DNA of 64,000 nt from an uncultured bacterium (GTDB taxonomy: Bacteria > Desulfobacterota > Binatia > UBA1149 > CAITLU01). The stretch is from contig CAITLU010000062.1 of NCBI GenBank assembly GCA_903893315.1, positions 1 through 64,000 of the forward strand. The letters run 5' to 3'. Position numbers and translations under genes: made by a program. Shown here one piece after another: positions 25,934-34,700 of the stretch. Positions within the stretch are counted from its first letter, which is position 1. Each line of letters begins with the position of its first letter. The notes under the pieces were generated by a model. That model was not told where the DNA came from. It did not search any database and worked only from the letters and a program-made list of their open reading frames with translations.

Positions 25934-28423
25934 GTGCGCAAGACATCTTCAAAGAGGACTCGGGTACTGGCATGGGCCGGCATCGCCGCAGCGTGCGTCA
26001 CCGCGATGCTGTACGCCGCGACGCAGCGACAGCTCGTCGGCGCGCTATTTCCCGGCCTTGCGCGTGTGGCTGAAGTCGAACGCGCCCACCGGCAACTGCT
26101 GACACTCGCATCCACGTTTCGCGACAGCGCCGGCGCCGAATCCCGAAACGCGGTATTGGAGCGCGTGCGCAGGGCGTGCGACGGACGTCATGTCGTTCGC
26201 CTCGACGACATCGAGGAAAGTCGCCGTCACGACAACGACGCCCCACCACCCGCGGACGATGCGAATGATTCCGCAGGCAGCGCCCTTCTCGATCTCGACT
26301 TCGAGCGCGACGGCATCGGCGCCATGGTCGCGGCAGAACGCCGTCGCACGCTCGACGCCGCCGCGCACCAACTCACGCTTGAACAGGGACAGGTACACAC
26401 GCGCGATCCTCTCATGCTTCTGCGCAGTGAAGTGGGCACCATCAAGGTCGATGCCCGCAGCACACAAGCAGCTTTCCTGTTGCTGGGCTGGAGCGACCGC
26501 GACGACATCGCCCTCATGCACCGCGACAAGGTCCGCATCGACCTGCGCGGCGACGGCCGCCTCCACCGCTATTCGATCGACGCGACCAAGGCGCTGGATC
26601 GCGGTATGGCTGCCGACGCTGTGCTGCGGCGCCTCTATCTCAGCGCCCACAGCCAGGACGGCGGCGCCGTAGACGTAACCGCAATCCGTCTGCTCTCCAA
26701 GAAGCAACGCTACGCCCACGCGCAGTCCGGCGTCACCTACGAAGAGGTCGCGGGCCAGCTCAGGCGCGCCCTGTGGCAACAAACGCCGAGCACCATCACT
26801 TACGACGTCGTCGTCGGAAGCGCGCCGTCGTCGCTGGAAACCGGGATCGCGGTCGTGGGCGGCGACGAACCTCTCGAAGTCGAGGTCACGATCGTCAGCG
26901 GGGCTCAGTCGACGACGCTGCTGAAACGCTTGATCCGACCCGGCGCGTGGGAAGACGTGCGTCTGGACCTCGGCACCTGGAGCGGGCGCACTGTGTCGAT
27001 CCAACTGTCGAGCAGAGGCCTGCCCGGCGCGATTGCACTGTGGAGCAGTCCGACCCTGCGCCCAATTCCTGACAGCAGCGGCGCCGCGCCGATCTTGTTG
27101 ATATTGGAGGACGCGCTGCGCGCCGACCGCCTGTCGGTGTACGGCGGGCCGGTGCCGGCGCCGGCCCATCAAAGATTGGCGCAGGCCGGAACGCTGTTCG
27201 AACGCGCGTTCTCGCAAGCTACACAGACGCGTTCTTCGGTGCCGTCCTTGATGACGTCGCTACCGCCGAGCGCTACCGGCACCTGGGATTTCTCCGACTC
27301 GCTGCGCGACGAATACGTCACTCTTGCCGAGCTGCTGCGCACTTGCGGCTACACCACCGCCTCGTTCCTGCAAAACGGTAATGCCGGCGCCTACGCCGGT
27401 CTGCATCAGGGCTTCGATGTCGTATTCGACGAGAAGAACAACGGAGTCCACGCCGCCGACGTGCTCGGCGACAAACTGCGCGGTTGGATAGAGCAGCATC
27501 GCGATCGGCCGTTCTTCGCCTACGTTCACATCCTGGATCCGCACGGCCCCTTCGACCCGGTGCTGCGCCCGGCTCTTCCGAGCGCCGAAAGCGGCACGCC
27601 GGTGCATCCGGACCGCGCGCTCGACCCGGCCTGGCTCACGACGCCGACAGCCGAGATCCGGCGGACTCTGTACGACGCAGAGATCGCGGCCAACGATGCC
27701 GCGCTGGGCGATTTCTGGAAGTGGCTCGACGAGCGTGAACTGATGGCGCGTTCGGTGATCGCGCTGCTTGCCGATCACGGCGAATACCTCGGGGATGCGG
27801 GCGGACTCTGGCGTCACCATCCGCCCAGCCGCCTGGAAGTAGCACGCGTGCCGCTGCTGCTGGCAGCGCCCGGCCTGGCCGGAGGCCGCCGCGAATCTGC
27901 ACACGTCGGACTCCTCGACGTCGCTCCGACCCTGCTCGATCTGGCAGGCATCGACACTTCGCACTCCGCCGTGTTCGGTCGTTCGCTGGCGCCGATGCTG
28001 AAGGGAAGCGCGCCCTGGCCCGAGCGGGCACTGTTCGTCGAAGAACCCGGTCTGGAGCGCGGTGAGCGCAGTGCCACGGCCTGCGGCTCCGTGTTGCTGA
28101 GTGACGCGCAGCTTCTGCTGCCGTGCATCGGCGAGTCCGCTTTCCTGACGCAGCCGACCCCACGCGAGCAGGATTCCAGCGCCGCACCGGCAGCGGTTCA
28201 GACGCTGCGCGTGGTGGGACTAGGACGGGACGACTACAACAAGGAACTTCCCGTCGGGGTCATTGCGACTGCGCTGCTGGAGTGGAGAACGCGAGCTTTG
28301 CTGCACGATCTTCAAAGCGTCGACATCCAGGGATGGCAGCTCATGACCGGGGGAAGCTCGGCAGCGATACGCAGCGAACCCCAGACCGACGAGCGCCTGC
28401 GCGCGCTCGGCTATCTGGAGTGA
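25934..28423 (+). CDS. Membrane-anchored sulfatase-family protein
   Basis: The 829-residue protein has a basic N-terminus and one helix (residues 10-28). An N-terminal beta-rich region of about 350 residues precedes a C-terminal alkaline-phosphatase/sulfatase domain from about 385. Metal-site motifs are LILEDALRADRLSVYGG, HILDPHGPF and LLADHGEYLGDAGGLWRHH. The nucleophile region reads SSVPSLMTSLPP: Ser stands where sulfatases have Cys/Ser-x-Pro-x-Arg, and the Arg is replaced by Leu. It may therefore be a phosphodiesterase/transferase-like member rather than a true arylsulfatase. The start is GTG 25934 with no clear ribosome-binding site. Confidence 0.85.
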   Translation: MRKTSSKRTRVLAWAGIAAACVTAMLYAATQRQLVGALFPGLARVAEVERAHRQLLTLASTFRDSAGAESRNAVLERVRRACDGRHVVRLDDIEESRRHDNDAPPPADDANDSAGSALLDLDFERDGIGAMVAAERRRTLDAAAHQLTLEQGQVHTRDPLMLLRSEVGTIKVDARSTQAAFLLLGWSDRDDIALMHRDKVRIDLRGDGRLHRYSIDATKALDRGMAADAVLRRLYLSAHSQDGGAVDVTAIRLLSKKQRYAHAQSGVTYEEVAGQLRRALWQQTPSTITYDVVVGSAPSSLETGIAVVGGDEPLEVEVTIVSGAQSTTLLKRLIRPGAWEDVRLDLGTWSGRTVSIQLSSRGLPGAIALWSSPTLRPIPDSSGAAPILLILEDALRADRLSVYGGPVPAPAHQRLAQAGTLFERAFSQATQTRSSVPSLMTSLPPSATGTWDFSDSLRDEYVTLAELLRTCGYTTASFLQNGNAGAYAGLHQGFDVVFDEKNNGVHAADVLGDKLRGWIEQHRDRPFFAYVHILDPHGPFDPVLRPALPSAESGTPVHPDRALDPAWLTTPTAEIRRTLYDAEIAANDAALGDFWKWLDERELMARSVIALLADHGEYLGDAGGLWRHHPPSRLEVARVPLLLAAPGLAGGRRESAHVGLLDVAPTLLDLAGIDTSHSAVFGRSLAPMLKGSAPWPERALFVEEPGLERGERSATACGSVLLSDAQLLLPCIGESAFLTQPTPREQDSSAAPAAVQTLRVVGLGRDDYNKELPVGVIATALLEWRTRALLHDLQSVDIQGWQLMTGGSSAAIRSEPQTDERLRALGYLE

Positions 28424-28524
28424 CGGACTCCTCAGCCGAACCAACCCGTAACCAGTACCCGACGCGGCACGAAGGCCGGGCACTGCACTTCGACCCCGCA
28501 GCCCCGGTCTGCTAGGGAGTCTCC

Positions 28525-28875
28525 ATGCGAACACCAACCAGCCTTGCGCTCACCTGCGCTTTCGCTGCCCTGCTTGGCATGGCGTCGGTGCCTGCGTCGC
28601 GTGCGACTCAGGCCGACACCGCCGCGCCTGCGGCGCAGACGGCGGCGAAGTATATCCTCCACGTCGATGGCATGACTTGACCCTCCGGCTGCGCCGCGCG
28701 CGTGCGCGCGGCTCTATCCGCGATCGAGGGAGTAGCCTCAGCCGAAGTCGACTTTGACGCCAAGACCGCAGCGGTGACGATGGTACCCGGCAAGACTCTG
28801 ACACGTGAGGATTGCGCCAAGGCTTTCGTCGGCACCAAGTACACGGTCGCGTCTTTCGAAAGCACCGGCAACTGA
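28525..28875 (+). CDS. Probable selenoprotein: exported heavy-metal-associated (MerP-like) domain, Sec52 encoded by TGA
   Basis: Read through the in-frame TGA at 28678-28680, this gives a complete 116-residue protein. It comprises a signal peptide (ending near SRA, residue 27), a short Ala-rich linker, then a full heavy-metal-associated domain from YILHVDGMT (residue 43) to KYTVASFE. The TGA is codon 52, exactly after GMT, where the first Cys of GMTCxxC belongs; the second Cys follows as PSGC. Coding sequence, domain and frame continue normally for 64 codons to TGA 28873. A stable hairpin starts immediately after the TGA. ATG 28525 has GGGAG 6 nt upstream. The predicted role is periplasmic binding of a soft metal or redox chemistry through a Sec/Cys pair. 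The alternative is a single nonsense mutation (TGC or TGT to TGA). Confidence 0.75.
28681..28730 (+). promoter_or_regulatory. Candidate bacterial SECIS element
   Basis: Directly after the TGA, GCCGCGCG (28693-28700) and CGCGCGGC (28705-28712) form an 8-bp stem with a CGUG loop, placing the loop GU 21-23 nt from the TGA. Below it CGG pairs with CCG (28686-28688/28718-28720) and CCCTC with GAGGG (28681-28685/28726-28730). GU in a small apical loop at 16-37 nt from UGA is the known bacterial SECIS pattern. Confidence 0.6.
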
Positions 28876-28906
28876 CGTATCGGGCCGCGCCCCCGGGCTC
28901 GCAGCA

Positions 28907-30424
28907 TCAGCGTCGTTCTCCACTCCTACTCTCCGCTGATCCGGGCGATGCGTTTGCGCCTCTGCGCACGTACACGCGCACGCCTTCGCGTGCGAAGAGC
29001 GGCGCCGCCACCTGCGCATATTCGCGATGCAGATACGCGCGTCCGCCGGGCACCCTGCCCTTCTTGCGCAGGATCACTTCGGGCATGCGGCCGTCGCGCA
29101 GCGGCCGGAAGCTGCGGATCGGAAAGCGGCTGTTGATGTCGTCGTAGAGCATGCCGTAGGGAACCCAGTTGTCGGCGTGCGCCAGGCCCAGCAGATACGC
29201 TGATCGGTAACACCAGACGCCGTCATAATGGTCGACGTACCAACGCGTTGCCGCACCGACCTCGTATTGGTCGGCGATGGTTCTCGACTCATCGCCGCTG
29301 ACGATTCCGCCGCGCAGAGCCTGCGCCGCCAGTACCAGAGCCATCAGAACAGGAATGACCAACTGCGGACGCCGCAGTCCGGTGACGGCGGCGGCTTCAC
29401 GCGCTGCCGACACGCCCAGCCACGCGGTGGCCAGTGCGAAGTACGGGGCCGGAAACAGGAGGTCGGGAAGACCTTGATGGTCGTAGAGCGTGAACAGCAT
29501 CGCGACCAGCGACCCGAGCACGAGAGAGATCGCACCCGGCTGCCTGCGCAAGGACCCAAGCAGAGCCGCCGGCCGCACAAGCAGGCCGATGACGCCCACG
29601 CCGAGCGACGCGAACCAGGCAACAGGACACAGCCACAGCGATCCGTGTCGGTGCCCGGCCTCGCTCAGCACGAACCACAGCGAGGAACGCACCCGACGAA
29701 TCCCGTGCACGCTGCCGAGCGTCATCACGTAGGACTGCCGCAGTTGCTCGGCGATGGCGCCATGGGCTGCGTAGTAGAGTTGGTAGGCACCGAAACCGCC
29801 GAGCGCGCCCGCCGATACGCCCAGCGCGCAAAGCGCGCCTCCACCAGTGGCCAGCAAGGCCTCGGCGCCGACCGCGGCAACCACTGCCAGCGCCGGCTGC
29901 CAGCAAAGAAAGGCTGCGCAAGCGGCCAGACCTGCGGCCCACCAACGGCGCCGGGCGCACAGCAGATGAGCCAGCACCAGAAAGGTCACCAGAAAGATTT
30001 TGGGGTTGGTGCCGATCGCCGCGTGTTTGACGAAACCGCGGCTGCCGAGCAGAGCCAGCGCCGCCAGATGAGCACCGGCTTCGGCGCCGCTCACGACCAG
30101 GCCCAGTTCTGCGATCAAGACCACTGCCGCGGCCGCGAAGGCAATGCTGACGACGCGACCGGAACGCACCTCGTCGAGGCCGACCTCGCGTCCCAGCGTC
30201 ATCGCGGCGCCGGACAGCAGGCCGCTCAGCTGGCTCTTCGAGTCCACTACCGAGATGTGGGGCGGAACTCCGGACGCGACGCGTTCGGCGACGTAGAAGT
30301 AGACCTGATTGTCACCCGTCAACGGCCGCTGCCAGGCGCCCGCCGCCACACAGGCCAGCATGGTGGTCAGTGCCCAGGCCAACCTCCATCGTCGCTTCAA
30401 CGATGTCGCTGCGGATTCCACCAC
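28907..30424 (-). CDS. Polytopic membrane protein, possible lipid-linked-sugar glycosyltransferase
   Basis: The 505-residue inner-membrane protein has about ten to twelve helices. After the first helix comes GDNQVYFYVAERVASGVPPHISVVDSKSQLSGLLSGAA, an acidic loop reminiscent of GT-C glycosyltransferases (Asp in the first external loop). The C-terminal 100 residues are soluble (YVDHYDGVWCYRSAYLLGL...). I do not recognise a precise family; the GT-C assignment is tentative. The start is GTG 30424, with a second GTG directly after. It is divergent from the SDR gene and convergent with the selenoprotein candidate. Confidence 0.7.
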   Translation of the reverse strand: MVESAATSLKRRWRLAWALTTMLACVAAGAWQRPLTGDNQVYFYVAERVASGVPPHISVVDSKSQLSGLLSGAAMTLGREVGLDEVRSGRVVSIAFAAAAVVLIAELGLVVSGAEAGAHLAALALLGSRGFVKHAAIGTNPKIFLVTFLVLAHLLCARRRWWAAGLAACAAFLCWQPALAVVAAVGAEALLATGGGALCALGVSAGALGGFGAYQLYYAAHGAIAEQLRQSYVMTLGSVHGIRRVRSSLWFVLSEAGHRHGSLWLCPVAWFASLGVGVIGLLVRPAALLGSLRRQPGAISLVLGSLVAMLFTLYDHQGLPDLLFPAPYFALATAWLGVSAAREAAAVTGLRRPQLVIPVLMALVLAAQALRGGIVSGDESRTIADQYEVGAATRWYVDHYDGVWCYRSAYLLGLAHADNWVPYGMLYDDINSRFPIRSFRPLRDGRMPEVILRKKGRVPGGRAYLHREYAQVAAPLFAREGVRVYVRRGANASPGSAESRSGERR

Positions 30425-30488
30425 AACTCTGCATTACCCTATGCGCCGCTCCTGTTGTAAGAGACGCGGCCGCCGCACCAGGAGAAAC

Positions 30489-31304
30489 ATGGAACTCAAC
30501 AACAAGATCGCCCTCGTAACCGGCGGCGCCCGCGGCCTTGGCCGTGCCATCGCGCTGGCTCTGGCCCGTGAAGGCTGCGACGTCGTGGTCTCCGACCTCT
30601 CCCCATCCACACACAGCGACGTCGGCTACGCGCTGTCCGGCGCCGACGAACTCGAAGCCACCGCCGCCGCGGTGCGTGCGTGCGGACGCCGCTCGCTGGC
30701 GGTCTTCGCCGACGTGACCAAGGCCGACGACGTCGAGCGCATGGTGGCTGCCGCCGTCCAGAGCATGGGTGGTCTGGACATCCTGATCGCCAATGCCGGC
30801 ATCATCACCGCCGCGCCGGTCGTGGCGATGGACGACGCACTGTGGGACCGCATCTTCGCCGTCAACGTCAGAGGCGTCTTCCTGTGCGCCCGCGCGGCGA
30901 TTCCTCACCTCGTTTCGAGCGGAAGCGGCCGCATCGTCAACGTCGCCTCGGTAGCCGGCAAGACCGGGCGCGCCGGCCTGTCTGCCTACTGTTCCTCCAA
31001 GGCCGCCGTCATCTCGCTTACCCAGTCGCTGGCCGAAGAACTCGGCCAGGCCGGCGTGGCCGTCAACGCGCTGTGCCCGGGCTACATCAAGACCGCGATG
31101 TGGACCGAGGTCCTCAATCCGATGATCGCGGCAATGACCGGACTGCCGGTGGACAAGGTATTCGAGGAGTTCATCGAGCGCAGCACCTACACCAAGAGAG
31201 AGCAGACTCCCGAGGAAATCGCCGCAGCGGCGGTGTTCCTGTGCCGCGCCGAAAACGTCACCGGCATCACCCTTGCCGTGGCCGGCGGCGGCGAAGTCCA
31301 CTAA
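30489..31304 (+). CDS. Short-chain dehydrogenase/reductase
   Basis: The 271-residue NAD(P)-dependent oxidoreductase is a classical SDR: TGGARGLG cofactor motif (residues 11-18), NAG at about 100, catalytic Ser in VNVASVAG, YCSSK with Tyr and Lys, and a late NALCPGYIKTAM loop. ATG 30489 follows AGGAG. It is the first gene of the operon with the E1 alpha/E1 beta/lipoyl proteins (35-nt gap), which suggests that it makes or uses the 2-oxo or acetoin-like substrate of that complex, for example as an acetoin or diol dehydrogenase (inference). Confidence 0.92.
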   Translation: MELNNKIALVTGGARGLGRAIALALAREGCDVVVSDLSPSTHSDVGYALSGADELEATAAAVRACGRRSLAVFADVTKADDVERMVAAAVQSMGGLDILIANAGIITAAPVVAMDDALWDRIFAVNVRGVFLCARAAIPHLVSSGSGRIVNVASVAGKTGRAGLSAYCSSKAAVISLTQSLAEELGQAGVAVNALCPGYIKTAMWTEVLNPMIAAMTGLPVDKVFEEFIERSTYTKREQTPEEIAAAAVFLCRAENVTGITLAVAGGGEVH

Positions 31305-31339
31305 TAGAACCTCGAACCACTGATTCAGGAATAACAACC

Positions 31340-32308
31340 ATGCAACCGACACCGGAAATCCTACAGGTCGCGTATCGCACGATGCGCACCATCCGAAGCT
31401 TCGAAGAAAAGCTGATCGAGCTCGTCAACCAAGGTAAGCTCGGCGGCTTTCTGCACGCGTGCATCGGCCAGGAAGCGATCGCCGCCGCCGTCTGCGCACA
31501 CCTGAAAGATCACGACTACGTGTCTTCCACGCACCGGGGTCACGGCCACTGCATCGCCAAGGGCGTAGACGTTCGCGGCATGATGGCCGAACTTTTCGGA
31601 CGCAGCACGGGTACCTGCAGAGGTCGCGGCGGCTCGATGCACATTGCGGACATCGAAAAGGGCATGCTCGGCGCCAACGGCATCGTCGGCGCCGGCATTC
31701 CGCTGGCCACGGGCGCGGCTCTGACTGCCAAACTCAAGAAGACCGGCGGAGTTGGCGTCGCGATGTTCGGCGACGGAGCCTCTAACCAGGGAGCTTTCCA
31801 CGAGTCGCTCAACATGGCGGCGAACTGGCAGCTTCCTGCCGTCTACGTCTGCGAGAACAACGGCTGGGGAGAGTTCACGCCGACCGAGTTCGTGGTGCCG
31901 GTGAAGGACATCGCCGAGCGCGCGCGTTCATACGCGATGAACAGCATGATCGCCGACGGCATGGACTTCTTCGACGTCTACGCCAAAGCCGGCGAGGTCA
32001 TCGCCAGAGCCAGACGCGGCGACGGCCCCACCCTGCTCGAGTGCAAGACCTATCGCTTCACCGGTCACTACGTCGGCGACCCGCTCGTCTACCGCGTCAA
32101 GGCCGAGGCCGACGAGTGGATCAACAACCGTGATCCGCTGAAATTGTTCGAAGCCCGCGTCACCGGCGAAGGCCTGCTCGCCGCCGACAACCTGCGCAGC
32201 ATCGACGAGGAAGTCACCGAACGCATCACCGAAGCGGTAAAGGCCGCGCAGGAAGCGCCCTTCCCCGATCCCAGCGAACTGATGCAAGACGTCTACGCGG
32301 TCAACTGA
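31340..32308 (+). CDS. Thiamine-dependent dehydrogenase E1 component, alpha subunit (acetoin/2-oxoacid type)
   Basis: The 322-residue protein matches AcoA/PdhA. RSFEEKLIELVNQGKLGGFLHACIGQEA and STHRGHGHCIAKGVD are followed by GRGGSMHIAD. The ThDP-Mg motif is GDGASNQGAFHESLNMAANWQLPAVYVCENNGW. The segment after it (TYRFTGHYVGDP) is the phosphorylation-loop equivalent and favours acetoin dehydrogenase over pyruvate dehydrogenase. With the following beta subunit it would form the alpha2beta2 E1 that cleaves the substrate and acetylates lipoyl groups. ATG 31340 follows CAGGAAT. Confidence 0.92.
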   Translation: MQPTPEILQVAYRTMRTIRSFEEKLIELVNQGKLGGFLHACIGQEAIAAAVCAHLKDHDYVSSTHRGHGHCIAKGVDVRGMMAELFGRSTGTCRGRGGSMHIADIEKGMLGANGIVGAGIPLATGAALTAKLKKTGGVGVAMFGDGASNQGAFHESLNMAANWQLPAVYVCENNGWGEFTPTEFVVPVKDIAERARSYAMNSMIADGMDFFDVYAKAGEVIARARRGDGPTLLECKTYRFTGHYVGDPLVYRVKAEADEWINNRDPLKLFEARVTGEGLLAADNLRSIDEEVTERITEAVKAAQEAPFPDPSELMQDVYAVN

Positions 32309-32333
32309 GCGAAGAAGAGAGCGGAGAACGACC

Positions 32334-33362
32334 ATGTCCGGCCAAAGCAACCAGCCCCGAGAACCAAGAGAAATCCCCACTGCCTTCGCTATCGCCGAAG
32401 CACTGCGCATCGCGATGGCGAGTGACCCCAACGTCATCCTGATGGGAGAAGACGTCGCCGGCGGCGGACGGCGTCCCGAAGGCACCGACGAGATGGGCGG
32501 CATCATGAGCGTGACGCGCGGCCTTATCAGCGAGTTTCCCAATCAAGTACTGGACACACCGATCAGTGAGATGGGCATCCTCGGCACCGCGGTCGGCGCC
32601 GCCGTCACCGGCCTGCGTCCGGTGGTCGAACTGATGTTCATGGACTTCATCGGCACCTGTCTTGATCCGCTTCTCAACCAGGCTTCGAAGTTCCGCTACA
32701 TGTTCGGCGGCAAGGCGCGCATCCCGCTGACAGTGCGCACCGTCACCGGTGCCGGCATGCAGGCGGCGGCGCAGCACTCGCAGTCGCTGTACTGGATGAC
32801 CGCCGGCATCCCCGGCCTCAAGACCGTCATTCCTTCCAACGCTGCCGACGCCAAAGGCCTGCTGCTCGCGGCCATCCGCTGCGACGATCCTGTGGTCTTC
32901 TGCGAACCCAAGGGCATCCTGTTCCTGTCCACCGACGTACCCGAAGGCGACTACGAGGTCCCGATCGGCAAAGCCAAGATCGTGCGCGTAGGCAGCGACG
33001 TCTCCCTCGTCGGCATGGGCGCGACGGTGGGAATGGCCTTGCAGGCTGCCGAAGAACTCGCGCGCGACGGAATCAGCGCAGAGGTGCTCGACCTGCGTTC
33101 TCTGGCGCCGCTCGACGAAGACGCGATCCTCACCACACTGGCCAAGACCGGACGCCTGATCGTGGTCGATGAGGCCACCCCGCGCTGCGGCATTGCCAGC
33201 GACGTCGCCGCGCTGTGCGTGGACAAAGGCTTCGACTTCCTGAACGGTCCGGTACGCCGCGTCACCGCCGCGATGTGCCCCGTGCCGTTCACGCGCGTGC
33301 TCGAAGAGGCGTACATGCCTTCGACTGCACGCATCGTAGAAGCCGTACGCAGCCTGATCTGA
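32334..33362 (+). CDS. Thiamine-dependent dehydrogenase E1 component, beta subunit
   Basis: The 342-residue protein is an AcoB/PdhB-type transketolase-like subunit: AIAEALRIAMASDPNVILMGEDV, GGIMSVTRGL, DTPISEMGILGTAVGAA and a C-terminal transketolase-C domain with LDLRSLAPLDEDAILTTLAKTGRLIVVDEA. It completes the E1 active site with the alpha subunit encoded 25 nt upstream. A short N-terminal extension rich in Gln, Pro and Glu precedes the domain. Substrate identity is not decided by sequence alone. Confidence 0.92.
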   Translation: MSGQSNQPREPREIPTAFAIAEALRIAMASDPNVILMGEDVAGGGRRPEGTDEMGGIMSVTRGLISEFPNQVLDTPISEMGILGTAVGAAVTGLRPVVELMFMDFIGTCLDPLLNQASKFRYMFGGKARIPLTVRTVTGAGMQAAAQHSQSLYWMTAGIPGLKTVIPSNAADAKGLLLAAIRCDDPVVFCEPKGILFLSTDVPEGDYEVPIGKAKIVRVGSDVSLVGMGATVGMALQAAEELARDGISAEVLDLRSLAPLDEDAILTTLAKTGRLIVVDEATPRCGIASDVAALCVDKGFDFLNGPVRRVTAAMCPVPFTRVLEEAYMPSTARIVEAVRSLI

Positions 33363-33379
33363 GGGCAGAAGAAAGCATC

Positions 33380-34690
33380 ATGGCCACAGTGATCGCGATG
33401 CCGAAGCTCGGCATGACGATGAAGGAAGGCAGCGTCGTCGAGTGGCCGCTGGCGGTCGGCGAAGTTGTCGAAAAAGGACGCGCCGTCGTCCTGATCGAAT
33501 CCGAGAAGACCCAGGTGGAAATCGAGGCCACCGACTCCGGCGTGCTGCGCCACATCTACGTCGAGGCCGGCGAGATGGTGCCTTGCGGCAGCGTGCTCGG
33601 CGCGATCACGGCCTCGATGGACGAGCCGTTCGACGCACAAGCGTTCCGGCTCGAGAACGAGCGCTTGATGGGTCCAGCGACGACGGCGCCGAGTGCGCAC
33701 AAACACGCATCGCGCGAAACGGTCGTCGCCTCGCAGGACGCTGCGCCCCGAAGCGGCGCTGCGCCGGTAACGCCGGCCGCTCGTGCGTTGGCACGCAGCC
33801 TCGGCATCGAACTCGATAAAGTTTCCGGAACCGGCCCGGGCGGACGCGTCACCCGGGAAGACATCGAAGCTTTCGTGTCGCGCCGCGAGCGACTCGTCGA
33901 AGTCTCTCCGGGGCTGAACCTGGAAGTACTGCGCCAAGGCTCCGGCGTCCCGGTATTGTTGCTGCCCGGCTTCGGAGTCGGCGTAGCGAGCTTCGCGCCG
34001 CAGATACAGGCGCTGACCGCGGCCGGCGGCTTTGCAACGATAGGACTGCATGCGCGCGGCATCGGCGCCTCCGACGCTCCGCAGCAGGACATCTACGAAG
34101 TCGCGGCCGGCGCCGAAGACGCGGCCGCTCTGGCCGCAACGCTCGGTGAGCCGGTACACCTCGTCGGCGCCAGTCTGGGTGCCGCCGTCGCGCTCGAAAT
34201 GGCGCTGCGTTATCCGACCCGCGTGCGATCGCTGACGCTGATCACGCCGTTCGTCGATGCCACGCCGCGACTTCGCGCCGTAGCCGACGCCTGGCGGGCC
34301 GTCGCTCGTGACGCGAGTGTCGACACGTTGTCGCGGGCGCTGCTGCCCTGGCTGTTTTCGCAGGGCGTTCTCGGCGACGACAAGTTGCGAGAGCGCATGC
34401 AGCGCGGCCTCTCTGCCGCGCTTGCCGTAGCACCGGCCGATGCGCTGGACCGTTGGGCCGCAGGCATCGCGGCCTGGTCGGGCTCGCGCAGCGCGGATCT
34501 CGCTGATCTCAGCGTAGCCACGCTGGTCATCGCGGCAGGCGCCGACCTCCTGACGCCGCGCGGTGAAGCGCTCGGCAGCGCGATCGCGGGCGCCACGGTA
34601 TGCGTGCTCGACAGCGTCGGCCACGCTGCCGCCAGCGAAGCCGCCGACGCTGTCTCCAAGGCTTTGCTCGACCACCTTCGCGCGCACTGA
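33380..34690 (+). CDS. Lipoyl domain / subunit-binding domain / alpha-beta hydrolase fusion (AcoC-like E2)
   Basis: The 436-residue protein has three parts. Residues 1-77 are a biotinyl/lipoyl domain with the modified Lys in ESEKTQVEIEA (K43). Residues 128-166 are a peripheral subunit-binding domain (TPAARALARSLGIELDKVSGTGPGGRVTREDI). Residues 175-436 are an alpha/beta hydrolase with nucleophile S265 in GASLGA, Asp in AGADLLTP and His in SVGHAA. The usual E2 acyltransferase domain is absent, as in AcoC of acetoin dehydrogenase systems, where the hydrolase-fold part takes its place. The binding domain implies docking of E1 or E3, but no E3 gene follows. ATG 33380 is 17 nt after the E1 beta stop. 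Confidence 0.9.
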   Translation: MATVIAMPKLGMTMKEGSVVEWPLAVGEVVEKGRAVVLIESEKTQVEIEATDSGVLRHIYVEAGEMVPCGSVLGAITASMDEPFDAQAFRLENERLMGPATTAPSAHKHASRETVVASQDAAPRSGAAPVTPAARALARSLGIELDKVSGTGPGGRVTREDIEAFVSRRERLVEVSPGLNLEVLRQGSGVPVLLLPGFGVGVASFAPQIQALTAAGGFATIGLHARGIGASDAPQQDIYEVAAGAEDAAALAATLGEPVHLVGASLGAAVALEMALRYPTRVRSLTLITPFVDATPRLRAVADAWRAVARDASVDTLSRALLPWLFSQGVLGDDKLRERMQRGLSAALAVAPADALDRWAAGIAAWSGSRSADLADLSVATLVIAAGADLLTPRGEALGSAIAGATVCVLDSVGHAAASEAADAVSKALLDHLRAH

Positions 34691-34700
34691 AGCCGCAAAG

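Noticed and set aside
28525-28680. Treating the HMA gene as a simple pseudogene or 51-residue peptide
   Set aside because: The downstream frame is intact to the natural domain end, the stop is TGA rather than TAA/TAG, it falls on a metal-ligand Cys and is followed by a SECIS-like hairpin. A nonsense mutation remains possible but is the weaker explanation.
29228-30460. 410-codon plus-strand frame antisense to the membrane protein
   Set aside because: It is Arg/Gln/His-rich without motifs; the minus-strand frame has a clear helix pattern.
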